From Durusdinium trenchii (lineage: Eukaryota > Sar > Dinophyceae > Suessiales > Symbiodiniaceae), in the NCBI GenBank assembly GCA_963970005.1, contig CAXAMN010005358.1, forward strand, positions 125,146-189,145: DNA of 64,000 nt, written 5' to 3'. Both the position numbers and the translations under genes were made by a program. Each line of letters opens with the position of its first letter. Position 1 is the stretch's first letter. The notes below the pieces were generated by a model. It was not told the origin of the DNA, did not search any database, and saw nothing but the letters and a program-made list of their open reading frames with translations. Below are positions 11,795 through 22,532 of the stretch, piece after piece.

Positions 11795-12820
11795 ATGGCC
11801 AGCCTATTGGTGGAAGTTGAAGGGGCAAAGCTGCCTACTGCTATGCGAACGTTTATTGATACTACACGCGGGCAGGGTGGTTTCAAGTGGGGTGCCGCCT
11901 GTCATTACAGGGGAATGTTTTACTTTGCGCCTAGCCAGGCCAGGGATGTGATGGTTGTCCACCCCATCACTCATGACGTTTCCTTCATTAGCAGTGGAAA
12001 GGGGGACATGCATGGAAAGTGGTCTGGTATTGTGGGCTTTGATGGTTTTCTTTACTGCTGTCCTCGAAAGGCAGCAGAGGTCTTGGTTATTGACACGTTG
12101 GACGATTCATTATCGTACATTGACACTGGCAGAGAGGCAGGAGTTGACAAGTGGAGCTTCATATATGAGTATGGCGGCTTTCTCTATTGTTGTCCAGCCA
12201 ATGGCCCTGACGTGTTGGTCATCAACCCTTTGGACCGCTCAGTTTCCTTCATTGACACCGGGAAGGGTGATGTCGAATGGCAGTGGCAGGGCATTTGCGA
12301 GCATGGAGGGTTTCTCTATTGCTGCCCTCGCAATGCAGCAGAGGTGTTGGTGATCGACCCAGGAAAGCGATCTGTGTCTTTCATTGACACTGGAAAAGGA
12401 CAAGGTGGCAACAAGTGGAGCGGTATATGTGAACATGGTGGGTTGCTGTACTGTTGCCCCTTGGATGCTTCCGAGCTGATGGTTGTCAATCCTTCTACAG
12501 GCACACTGTCTTTCTATGATGCAGGAATGGGCAATGCCGAACACAAGTGGATGGGCATTTGTGAGCACAGTGGAGTCCTGTACTGCTCCCCATACAATGC
12601 TTCAGAGGTGTTGGTCTTTGAGCCATCCCAGGCTCAAGTGTCCTTTATTACCTCGGGCAAGGGCAATTGGGGTGGAATCTGTTCGGATGGAGAGCTTCTG
12701 TTCTGCGCGCCAAACCATGCCGCTGTTGTACTTGTGGTAAAGCCAAACATATCCAGGAGGCTAGAGTGCCACGCAGAATGCCATGCGGATTTGCTCCAGC
12801 AGGGTTTTGAAGCTGCCTAA
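11795..12820 (+). CDS. Seven-repeat beta-propeller protein
   Basis: This is a 341-residue protein made almost wholly of seven repeats of about 42 to 46 residues. The best conserved unit reads KWSGICEHGG-LYCCP, then AAEVLVID, then a turn and SVSFIDTGKG. Seven units with a hydrophobic YCCP strand and a VLVID strand fit a closed seven-bladed propeller. The repeats start near residue 28 and end near residue 325; a short Cys/His tail follows. I know the general repeat style from protist genomes but cannot give a ligand or enzyme activity. The ATG lies directly after the N gap, so the true start could be further upstream. No membrane segment or signal peptide is visible from this start. Confidence 0.75.
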   Translation: MASLLVEVEGAKLPTAMRTFIDTTRGQGGFKWGAACHYRGMFYFAPSQARDVMVVHPITHDVSFISSGKGDMHGKWSGIVGFDGFLYCCPRKAAEVLVIDTLDDSLSYIDTGREAGVDKWSFIYEYGGFLYCCPANGPDVLVINPLDRSVSFIDTGKGDVEWQWQGICEHGGFLYCCPRNAAEVLVIDPGKRSVSFIDTGKGQGGNKWSGICEHGGLLYCCPLDASELMVVNPSTGTLSFYDAGMGNAEHKWMGICEHSGVLYCSPYNASEVLVFEPSQAQVSFITSGKGNWGGICSDGELLFCAPNHAAVVLVVKPNISRRLECHAECHADLLQQGFEAA

Positions 12821-13808
12821 AGTCGGCGGCAAAAAAGTGCGCATTTTTGCAAAAGAGTCGCTGTGTATGGTGAGGAAGCTCTCGCATGGCTACGGCGATG
12901 CTGCACCTTAGCTTGGGTTGAATGCTTTGATGCTTCTATTGAATAAAGATGTTGAGCAGCTGCAGCTATACTGTATATCAATTCATCCATGTTTTGTCTA
13001 TCAATGTAACCTGTGTCGCCAAGATGATGCGAATGTCTGCTAGGATGCCCTAACAATTGTCTCTGAGCTCCTGCAACGTGGCGGGGTCAGCAGCAGGAAG
13101 ATTTTTGGGCATCTTGCCATACTCTCATCTCATCCACCTTTGAAGGAAAACTGCACATCCATCTGTGGCCTCTTCTGCGTGGCGCTGCGAGCGGCACTTC
13201 GAGCTCCGAGACTTCAAACATGAGGGTCAACAATTCTTTCAATTTTTACCGAATGCGTAGCGAAGGGTTCTCGTTTAACTCTGGGGGTCTGGGGGTAGAG
13301 CCTTGTTCGCGACGCGTTCCGTCCGCAGCCGTTCGCCGCCGTTTCGCCGCCGTTCGGGAGGACGCTAAGGCCGCTGCCATTGGGGGAAGGTTTTGGAGAG
13401 GTTTGGCATGGAAGCGTGATGTGTAGATTTGATTGTGTGAAATAGCGAGGAAACGTGTGGAAACGTAAGATGTTGAAGTGTGGAGGATGAGTTCACTGCG
13501 CAGGCGCAGCGTTTTGTGAGATTGGCAGTTTTCTGCGCAGTCACATTGGGATTGGCGCTTGGAGAGTGGTGTTTTTGGGGTGTTGGATGTGGCTGTTACA
13601 TTGGGGTTCGCGTTTGAGGGTGTTGCATCGAAGCTAGGTTTTCGTGCCCTCTCTGCTGAAATGACGATTTTGGTGGACGGGAGTGTGCTCAGAACGGGCT
13701 CCAAACGTGTGGTGTGGTGCAAATTTTGGTGAAGCTCATATGATACGATATTGTCACTTTTCGTGGCAGGCGCAGTTTGAGGTATGGAAGTGCGATTTTC
13801 GTTGACAT
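12821..13808. other. No gene seen
   Basis: No supported exon. A 256-codon minus frame (13246-14016) covers part of this stretch and runs into the tandem repeats; its composition (Ser/Thr/Lys/Pro) and its overlap with repeats argue against a gene. Confidence 0.4.
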
Positions 13809-13965
13809 GTGACTTCTGGAAGAAGTCTCGTACGAATCGCTCGTTTTGGAGACTGGACGCGTGACTTTTGGAGGAAGTCTCGTACGAAGCGCTCGTTTTG
13901 CAGACTCGAAGCGGGAGTTTTGAGGAAATCTCGTAAAGAACGCTTGGATTGGAGACGTGACGGTT
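13809..13965 (+). repeat. Tandem repeat, three copies of about 52 bp
   Basis: Three successive units begin at about 13809, 13861 and 13914. Each has a GTGACTTYTGGA-like start, a GGAAGTCTCGTACGAA-like middle and a CGCTCGTTTTG-like end. The third copy is the most diverged. Confidence 0.7.
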
Positions 13966-14028
13966 GACTTTTGGAGACTTTGGTTTAGTAGTCCCCCACA
14001 AAAGTGTGTCCGACAATAGTGAGAGTGT

Positions 14029-14327
14029 CCGACGAGTGTCCTACAAGAGTGTCCCACAAGAGTGTCCTACAAGAGTGTTTCGCTAAGAGTGTCCCACAAG
14101 CGTGACAAACAAGAGTGTCCCACGAGAGTTTCACAAGAGTGACAAACAAGAGTGTCCCACAAGACTGTCCCGCAAGAGTGTCCCACAAGAATGTCCTACA
14201 AGAGTGTCCTACAAGAGTGCCCCACAAGAGTGACAAACAAGAGTGTCCCACAAGAGTGTCCCACAAGAGCGCCCCACAAGAGTGTCCCACAAGAGTGTCC
14301 TACAAGAGTGCCTCAAGAGTGTCCTTT
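14029..14327 (+). repeat. 15-bp minisatellite, GTGTCCCACAAGAGT family (array X, left)
   Basis: About 20 units of 15 bp with variants such as GTGTCCTACAAGAGT and GTGACAAACAAGAGT. Because the unit is a multiple of three, all frames stay open and read as repeated five-residue motifs on both strands. The long open frames here are therefore not genes. Confidence 0.9.
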
Positions 14328-14364
14328 CCCACTCATGGACGTCATATTGTCCAACCATTGCCGG

Positions 14365-14429
14365 CGGATCAGCGGATCAGCGGACCAGCAGATCAGCGGA
14401 TCAGCGGACCAGTGGATCAGCGGACCAGT
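14365..14429 (+). repeat. GATCAGCGG/GACCAGTGG minisatellite (array Y, left)
   Basis: Tandem 8-9 bp units alternate GATCAGCG with GACCAGCG and GACCAGTG. The same family recurs in direct orientation at 17646-17766, 19348-19495 and 23159-23205. Confidence 0.85.
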
Positions 14430-14573
14430 GGGCCGTGGCCGTGGGCGGGTAGCTGTGTCCGTGGCGTGGCCGGATGGGCGTGGCTGTGGCCGTGGCCGGA
14501 TGGGCGTGGCCGTGGCCGGATGGCCATGGATGTGGTCGGATGGCTGTATGGCCGTGGCCGTGGCCGTGGCCGG
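14427..14573 (+). repeat. GTGGCC(GTGGCCGGATGG) minisatellite (array Z, left)
   Basis: A GC-rich array of GTGGCC and GGATGG hexamers directly follows array Y and leads into the large duplicated unit. Shorter pieces of the same family sit at about 16040-16080 and 17558-17625. Confidence 0.8.
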
Positions 14574-16025
14574 ACGGTCGTGACCTACTGGCTGTATGGC
14601 CGGAAGGTCGTGGCTAGAACCCACCAATCGCATCCGGCCATAGCTTTATGGTGGTTGCTGCAAAGAGGAGCAGGAAGAGCAAGACGAGTTTGCATACACG
14701 CGGGCGCAGTGTAATCGATCCATGTGCTCAAACAAGATGACAGGGATGAAGTTCTTTTTCAAAAATTTGCATTCTGCATCAGAAGCGACAGCTGCGAATG
14801 CAGAAGCAAAATAAGCTTGCCTCTACTACTAGATAGCTGACAGTCAGGCTGATCTATGTCACTGCAAGCATTGAGTCCTTAACAGAGACACGCTCTACGG
14901 TGAGTGGTTGCTTTCTGGCGGGTCTTTGCGTTACTTTGCGATGCAGATTTAGAGATGTAGCGTATTTCGCGTGATTCCAGACGCTGTGTAAACTTACTCT
15001 TTGAGTATATCCATTTGGAATGTGAAGCGTCCCTATGTTGCGGAGTTTTGTAGACTGGCAACGAGCTATCGCTGCGCGGGGCGGTAAGTCACAGTGTACT
15101 GACAAACTTCAGTGAAGTGGAAAATGCGTTACTGAACTTTTCCACATCGAGGGTAGCTGGCTGATGTCAACTACAATTCTGCAATATTAGTTTGGCGAGC
15201 TACACCCCTCCACAAGTTTCTGCGCTAGCTGGCGCGGCTTGGCATGCTTTGCGTGGCAAACTCAATGCGTGCATTGCGCTGGAAATGGCTGTCGCATATC
15301 TGAAGGTAATTAAACATCGCTCTGCTGAGCGACCACAGCAGGGTCGTCATTTGCGGCTGCAACGCGCGACCAGGAAATGCCTCCAGCGTGTAGACGCATC
15401 GGATGTTCTGTGTGTATTTGGAATAATTGATGCTTGGGTGCGGCAAAGGAAGCTTTGGGTTTACTCAATCATGAGGTCCATTGCAAATGTGGCTCACGAC
15501 GAGTTTGGCTCTCAGTCACCTTTTTTGTACAAACACGGGCTTCGCGTGTGGAACAAGTTCAACAAGAAGCTACGCAGAATTTTGTTTTAAGCGGGATTGC
15601 AGATCGTGACTTTGGGGACGATGTTCTGGAAGCTTTTGCCACCATGAACGCGAATTTTCGTCGCTTTTTGCACCATCAAAGCACGTGAATTCAGCTTCTA
15701 TCCTGTGCAACACGAGCGCGATCACGGTGACGCAATCACGATTCTGCAATTGAACATCCACGGCGTTCAAGCAGCGATGGTCATGACTGAAATCTACGCG
15801 GAAAGAAATGATCATGGCAGCAGGTGCAGCAGCGTAGCGAGCTTTCAAGCAGTAGCAGCGATGATCATGATTTACTCCTCGCATGCATAGTGCGCGAACT
15901 GCGTGGAGAAAAAAGCACGAGTTCCTCACATTGTCTGCGCAGTGTTTTCACCCCCCTCCTGATCACATTCATCCTCCTCATGACATTATTTCCTCACCTG
16001 CTGTGCTTTCGGGCCACCTTGTTGT
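14574..16025 (+). repeat. Large direct tandem duplication, copy A (about 1.45 kb)
   Basis: This unit begins CGGTCGTGAC and is repeated directly downstream with an offset of about 1459 bp. Blocks around 14995-15120 and 15700-15990 match copy B almost base for base, while others carry substitutions and small indels (for example near 14760-14940 and 15360-15560). Short open frames in it (15192-15590) are not conserved in length in copy B, so I do not call a gene. Confidence 0.85.
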
Positions 16026-16032
16026 GGGTGAA

Positions 16033-17477
16033 CGGTCGTGACCCACTGGCTATATGGCCGGGTGGCCATGGCCGGAACCCCACAAACCGCATCCGGCCAT
16101 AGCTTCTACGGCGGTTGCTGCAAAAGGGGAAGAGGAAGAGCAAGACGAGTTTGCATACACGTGGGCGAAGTGTAATCGCTCAAACAGGATGACGGGGATG
16201 AAGTTCTTTCTCAAAAGTTTGCATTCTGTGCCAGCTGCGAGTGTAGAGAAGCAGAAAAGGCTTATGTTTACTACTAGAAGTCAGGCTGACCTATGTCACT
16301 GCAAGCGTTGAGTCCTTAACAGCGTTACTTTGCGATGCAGATTTAGAGATGTAGGACATTTCGCGCGAATCCAGACGCTGTGTAAACTTACTCTTTGAGT
16401 ATATCCATTTGGAATGTGAAGCGTCCCTATGTTGCGGAGTTTTGTAGACTGGCAACGAGCTATCGCTGCGCGGGGCGGTAAGTCACAGTGTACTGACAAA
16501 CTTCAGTGAGGTGGAAAAAGGCATTCTTGAGAAGAGGCTTTTCCACATCGGGGGTAGCTGGCTGATGTCAGCTACAATCCTCCAATATTAGTTTTGTAAG
16601 CTACACCCCTCCACAAAGTGTCTGCGCTTGCACACTCGGATGGCATGGCTTTGCATGCGTTGCCCGGCAAACTCGATGCGTGCGTTGCGCTGGAAATGGC
16701 TGTCGCATATCTGAAGGTAGTTAAACATCGCTCTGCTGCGCGACCAAAGGAGGGTCGTCATTTGCGGCTGCGCCCCATGCGAACAGGAAATGCCTCCAGC
16801 GTCTAGATGCATCGGACGTTCTGTGTGTACTTGGTATCTTTGACGCTTGCCTGCAGGAAAGGATGCTTGTGATTTACTCAACCGTGGCTCGTGACGAGTT
16901 TGGCCGCCAGCCACCTTCCGCGTATACCCTATTTGCCCGTCGATTTAACACAAGTAATCACAAGTACCAGCGCGGGCTTCGACGTCTGGCACGTGTGGAA
17001 CAAGTTCGACAACAACCTACGCTGAATTCTGTTGTATGCGGGATTGCAGATCGTGACCTTGGGGACGATGTTCTGGAAGCAATGTCTATGCGAAAGCTTT
17101 TCTGGATTCTTCGCTTTTTGCACCATCAAGGCGCGTGGAAATTCAACTTCTATTCTGCGCAACACAAGCGCGACCACGGTAACGCAATCACGATTCTGCA
17201 ATTAAACATCCACGGCGTTCAAGCAGCGATGATCATGACTGAAATCTACGTGGAAAGAAATGATCATGGCAGCAGGGGCAGCAGCGTAGCGAGCTTTCAA
17301 GCAGTAGCAGCGATGATCATGATTTACTCCTCGCGTGCATATAGTGCGCGAACTGCGTGGAGAAAAAAAGCGCGAGTTCCTCACATTGTCTGCGCAGTGT
17401 TTTCACCCCCCTCCTGATCACATTCATCCTCCTCATGACATTATTTCCTCACCTGCTGCGCTTTCGGGCCACCCTGT
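16033..17477 (+). repeat. Large direct tandem duplication, copy B
   Basis: Second copy of the 1.45 kb unit, starting at the same CGGTCGTGAC. It ends near the shared CTTTCGGGCCACC block (15998-16020 in copy A, about 17458-17475 here). Compared with copy A it lacks about 65 bp near 16325 and has an expansion in the region after 16860. Confidence 0.85.
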
Positions 17478-17557
17478 CGCCTAGTTTCTGCTGCATCTTC
17501 TGCTTATGACTTTGCTGGCGCTTCTTCCTTTGCTCCTTCTTGAGTTCGGTATTCGGC

Positions 17558-17625
17558 CCCGGATGGCCGTGGCCGGCTCACTGTGGCCGGCTGGCCGTGG
17601 CCGTGGCCGTGGCCGGCTGGCCGGA
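17558..17625 (+). repeat. GTGGCC minisatellite (array Z, right)
   Basis: GC-rich GTGGCC and GGCTGGCC units in the same orientation as the left Z array, placed just outside duplication copy B. Confidence 0.8.
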
Positions 17626-17645
17626 AGCAAAAAAAATCTATTGTG

Positions 17646-17766
17646 CGGATCAGCGGACCAGCGGATCAGCGGATCAGCGGACCAGTGGATCAGCAGATTA
17701 GCGCACCAGCGGATCAGCGGATCAGCGGCAGCGGATCAGCGGATCATGCGGATCAGCGGACCAGCG
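17646..17766 (+). repeat. GATCAGCGG minisatellite (array Y, right)
   Basis: About 13 units of GATCAGCG or GACCAGCG, direct with respect to the left Y array. Confidence 0.85.
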
Positions 17767-17795
17767 ACCATAATAAGTCAGTATACTTTCGCGCA

Positions 17796-18618
17796 AGAGT
17801 GTCGTACAAGTGTGTTCTGCAAGAGTGTCCCATAAGAGTGTCATATAAGATTTCCCACAAAAGAGTCCTACAAGACAGTTCTGCAAGAGTGCCCCATAAG
17901 AGTGTCCAACAAGAGTGTCCTACGAGAGTGTCCCACAAGAGTGACAAACAAGAGTGTCCCACAAGAGTGTCCCACAAGAGCGCCCCACAAGAGTGTCCCA
18001 CAAGAGTGTCCTACAAGAGTGCCTCAAGAGTGTCCTACAAGATTGTTTCGCAAGAGTGTCCTACAAGAGTGTCGCGCAAGAGTGACAAACCAGTCCTACC
18101 AGACTTTCCCACAAGAGTGTCGTACAGAGTGTTCCGCAAGAGTGTCCCACAAGAGTGTCATATATGAGTGTCCCACAAGAGGTCCTATACAAGACAGTTC
18201 TGCAAGAGTGCCCCATAAGAGTGTCCGACAAGAGTGTCCTAGAGTGACATACAAAAGTGTCCCGCAAGAGTGTCCTACAAGGCTGTTTCGCAAGAGTGTC
18301 CGACAAGAGTAGCGCACAAGAGTGACAAACAAGAGTTCCCCACAAGAGTGTCCTGCAAGAGTGTCCCACAAGAATGTCCGACGAGAGTGCCCTACAAGAG
18401 TGCCCCAGAAGGGTGTCCCTCAAGAGTGTCCTACAAGAGTGTCCCACAAGAGTGGCCTACAAGAGTGTTTCGCAATAGTGTCCCACAAGAGTGAGTGTCA
18501 TACAAGGTGTTCCACAAGAGTGCACAAGAGGGTTCCACAAAGGTTTCCGCAAAGAATGTGCCCTACAAGGGTGTCCCACAAAAGTGTCTCCTGCAAGTCC
18601 TACAAGAGTGTCAAAAAT
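17796..18618 (+). repeat. 15-bp minisatellite, GTGTCCCACAAGAGT family (array X, right)
   Basis: About 50 units of the same 15-bp family as 14029-14327, in the same orientation but much longer and more varied. One segment of about 100 bp near 17930-18030 repeats the exact unit order of the left array (GACAAACAAG, then GCGCCCCACA, then GCCTCAAG), so the two arrays share a recent ancestor. The open frames here are by-products. Confidence 0.9.
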
Positions 18619-19734
18619 TGTTTGGGTGTTTGTTTTCAAGTACGTGTTTGCATTCGGGTTCGTGGGTTCCATCTTGTTTCATTTTTCTTCCCTTTTCAGG
18701 TTCCTCCTTCTCCTGTTCGACCTCAATTTATTGTTTTCTCTGCGTGCTCGCCTCCCTCTGCCCTTCTCACACGTTTCTATCCAACATTGTTCTCGGCAGA
18801 TCTGCCTTCAGCTTGCGTTTGTTGCGCTAAGGGGAGTTTGCCATCGTGTTGGCCAGGAAGAGCACAATCCGATTCCCCAACCAGCCCCACGAGACTTCTC
18901 AGTGCTGGTAGTAATTGCTGTGGCTGCTATGGGTTGAATATTACCTCACAGCCAGCTTTCACAGCTCCTGTGTTCCGTTACGTTCCTGGTCATCATTTTG
19001 TGCATTTCATTAAGATGCATTTTTGCTTGTAAGTATGCTTGCCTTTTGAATTCCAATTTTCCTGTGCTTTCTCTACCAGACCTTTTTCTCTACCAGGCCT
19101 TCCGCGCTTCTCCCTAGACCTCTACTAGAAACAGAAATTGCAATCGCATGGAATCCTCCATGCGTTTTGAAGCCCCGCCCAAGGCAACCCAGCGCACCCT
19201 AACGCAGCTATGGCCAATGCGCTTTGAAGCCTGCGCTTTGATTCTTCAATGGAATTAATTGAGTGCCCACAGCCTAGCACACACCTGACGTGGCCCTGCC
19301 AATTCATTCTAGTTGCATTCCAGGGTGAAAATGATCACCCTGCCACCGATCAGCGGATCAGCGGGTCAGCGGATCAGCGGACCAGGCAGGGGATCAGCGA
19401 GCAGATCAGCCGGTGGATCAGCGGATCAGCCATGGCAGCGGAGCAGCGAATCGCCGGTGGATCAGCGAATCAGCGGATCAGCCCGCAGATCGGCTGACTA
19501 GTGACTAGTTGGGAGAAGGGTCAGCGTGCGCGCATGAATTCAATGGATTACTAGCTCACCAACCTTTGGCCACAAGTTTCTTGCGCGCTAAAGCTTGAGT
19601 TTCCTTCGCCAACCCATGTTCGGTTTACCTCAGCTTGTGCTTCGCATGACTCATGGCCTGCTTCGAATGCTCGCGCGCGACTAGTTCGGCGACGTGCGAG
19701 TTCAATCAGTGAAAGTGATATCGTCAAGAATGCC
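18619..19734. other. No gene seen; pyrimidine-rich stretch and another Y array
   Basis: 18650-18830 is rich in C and T and gives hydrophobic-looking frames without protein character. A GATCAGCGG array occupies 19348-19495 and is described separately. I see no supported exon. Confidence 0.4.
19348..19495 (+). repeat. GATCAGCGG minisatellite (array Y, third locus)
   Basis: Irregular GATCAGCG and GATCAGCC units, the same family as at 14365 and 17646, here without the X or Z arrays beside it. Confidence 0.8.
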
Positions 19735-22500
19735 TCCTACCAACTGAAAGATTACGTCTTCTCATCAGTGACGGCCCACGTTCCATCAAGAACATTGAAG
19801 AGTTACTAGAACTGGTGCCAGTTCTCCAGGCACATTTCACAAGGGACGCCATGGACAGGGCCACGCAGCAGGCGTGCGATGCGATGTCCTTGTCATGGAT
19901 GGAAACGCCAAGAACAGACGAGCCACTTGTGCTAGCAGGATCTTTGGACTCCCCTTCTTTGGGGCAAATTTTGCGATGCACTTGCCCGCGCGCGCCAGTG
20001 CTTGGCAAAAGTTTTTTTCGCGCCATGTGGCACGGGTTGTTCGGGCAGCAGGGTGCTTTAGACATCTTTCGGGGTATGTTTTTCCAAGAGTAAGTGCTGA
20101 TCCTTTTGGGTGGTTTGTGTCTTGGTGTCATTGATGCAGCGGAAAAGCTCTGGGTACTAACCGAACTAGTTTTCAAGAACGTGGGTCGCGAAATCGACCG
20201 TCAGTGTTTGACGGCCATGAAATCCATGTGGGACACCGTGGGTAAGTTGTGGAAGCCTGCCGGGCTGTTGACCCAGCTGGGGCGCCAGTTCTGCCAGACC
20301 CGTGCTGCCAACATGTTGTCGTTGATGCGCGCTCTCACCAACGGAGCGCGTGCGTCCCTCTTCCAACCAGTCCTAGTCCAGTGATGCCCTTCACCATCAA
20401 CGTCAACTACCCGCTGACCAGGAAGAGTAGCGTGACAAGTTTTGCCGATTCTATCGAACCAAGTCGCCGAAGCCCTCCGCGCGCTGAAGTTGAAGCGCAG
20501 CAGCTCAGGCAGCCAGAGCTGCAGGGTCAAGCAATGAGCAGGCGGGGCTGACGTGTCTCAAGCTTCTTAGAGGTTTTACCGGCTTTGCGCCGCGCGTTTT
20601 CTCAACTTGCGCTCTTTTCTTAAGCTTTGGCTTTGTTGCGCAAGCGAAAAGCAGCAGTCTTGTCTACAAGCGCTACTCCTGAAGAGGGGTTCCATCGGTG
20701 TGCTGACTTCACGCAGCTGGAAAATGCCAAGGGTCTTCCTGGTGAGCCTGGGCAGTGGCAAGGGCAGCAATGGTTTGGCGTTCTTGGCAACTTGGAGGAG
20801 ACCCACGACTTCCTCACTGCATTTGGGCGGTTGTCAGATGAAGGTTGAAAGGCGTCCAAAGCAAACGCTAAATTGAACCCACATCAGAGCGCTTTGAACA
20901 AGTTGCTTCAATTTGGCTCTGCAGCCCGCGCGGCCAAGACAATTGTGCGCAGGAGTGCCTCGTCGCTTGTGGGCGCCGTTGACGCCAGATGTGGCAGATA
21001 TGCTTGGGGTAGCCCAAAGAGGCCCAATCCACTGAGGCTGCCCGTGCAGAAGCCCCAGGACTACCAGCAACGCAAGAGAGTTTACTGCAGATTTCATCTC
21101 TTCGGAGGCTACCCTGTCAAGCTCGTCATGAGCAGGCTTCGCTTTCGCCGAGATGCCGCTGAAGCAACAGGCTTTGTGCCTGAGTTGCCAACAGGTCTTT
21201 TGTCATCCCGCCAGTGTTTGCGCTTGCTCCTGCAGTGAAGAGAGTCACAGACTATTTTGCGAACGCGCGCATGAACCTAGAGTTCTCCGAAGACGCAGCC
21301 CAATGGCACAGATCCTTTCAAGGAGGCCTCAATGTGCAGGGCCACGTTGCACGAGAGAAAGGCGACGCAGTGTCAGGAGCTGGCATGGGAGGCGCGCTGT
21401 GGCAGAGGCAGGTCGGCGTTCTTTCAGGGTATCTCCTGGTGTTTGATTGAAATCTTCACAGGAGTGTATTCGCAAGAGCAGCTGGAAGCAAGACCTTTGC
21501 GCGTCACAGCAGACCATTTGAAGAGGGCACATTTGCTTTGGCCAAAATTGTTGGCTTCCCAGTAGGGTGAATTGGATGGCTGTGATGACCAGCACTACCC
21601 AGCAAAGTCCAATCCTAGAGCTCAGTGGAGATGAGTTGCGGGTTGCCCAAATCCCAGCAGATTCCAGGTACCGTGTTGGCCTCGCTCGAAGGGTGTTGGT
21701 GGATGCTGAGGCGCTATGAAACCTGCTGGGGACGTAAGTAGAGCTACATCGTGACTGAATACTAAGATAATAACAGGGCTACGAAAGCATGGCTGGACGG
21801 GCAAGGCACTGTTTTCCACAACCCCCATACATCACGGTGCTTGGCGACAAACGTAAGAGAAGCGCCTGCTATTTTTCCTTAGCTGTCATGGCCGATCACC
21901 GACGGGCTTCAAGGACTGCTTGATGACGGGCAGGCAAGAACGAAATGCACTGCTGGCACCAAGCCCGTTCGTAGACTAGGGCTTCATCAATGGAGGTGAC
22001 CCGGATGACATTACCAGCGAAAAACCCTTTCTTGCCTGTGGACGACTGCTTCCACCGACACGCTGGCTGGGCGCACTCGCCAGAAGGGTGGAGAGCCGCC
22101 ACGTGCCAGGCAACGCGGGCTACTCAAAAGATTGAAAAGATTCAAGCAGCAAAAGAGAGAGGACTAGTGGCAAAAGGCTTTGCGGGACGAGTTGGAGAGA
22201 CACAAGATTTGCCGACTTTGCTCCTTCCAGACTCCGGCCCAGAGGATCTGCAGGCCGTCGCCTGCGCCACACACAAAGATGTCTCCGACGCGACGGTGTG
22301 TCTGGCTTTCTCCTGGAATCATTGCTTTAACGCAAGAGATCTATGGCAGCGAATCGTTGCCCCAGATCAGAGATACTTTTGTTGCTTGGCTGCGCCAAGG
22401 GCCGTCGTCCCTGAAGCTGCTCTTGGTTCATGATGACAGCCGCCAGCTTTACCAGAATTGCTTGAAGAGGAAGGAGGCCAGCCGGGCCTTTGCTTGACAT
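19735..22500 (+). pseudogene. Decayed coding-like region, possibly an old transposase-type element
   Basis: Protein-like segments lie in different + frames without a clean intron pattern. About 19740-19890 reads RLRLLISDGP and LVPVLQAHFTRDAMDRA; a frame shift then gives CDVLVMDGNAKNRR and ASRIFGLPFFG; about 20150-20380 reads RQCLTAMKSMWDTVGKLW. The MDGNAKNRR motif resembles a conserved stretch near the start of the catalytic part in some large eukaryotic transposase families (KDZ-like), but I cannot confirm the family. GC content looks higher than in the flanks. The region could be a multi-exon gene with unusual splice sites rather than a relic. Confidence 0.3.
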
Positions 22501-22512
22501 CTTGGGAAGTTC

Positions 22513-22532
22513 TATATATATATATATATCAA
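22513..22532. repeat. (TA)n microsatellite
   Basis: About ten TA units. Confidence 0.9.

Noticed and set aside
11153-12820. A single 555-codon protein joining the membrane part and the propeller
   Set aside because: The frame only stays open because the gap is written as ten N; the two halves have unrelated character.
13246-14016. 256-codon minus-strand frame
   Set aside because: It covers the 52-bp tandem repeats and low-complexity DNA and shows no domain.
14115-18494. Several 130-240 codon frames with repeated ECPTRVSHKSVPQ or DTLVGHSC motifs on both strands
   Set aside because: The 15-bp minisatellite keeps all frames open; the products are repeat translations, not proteins.
14029-18618. 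Regular direct repeats that might suggest a CRISPR array
   Set aside because: Units are contiguous with no unique spacers, and the genome is eukaryotic.
20000-20400. Naming the decayed region as a specific transposase family
   Set aside because: One MDGNAKNRR-like motif and frame breaks are not enough for a family assignment.
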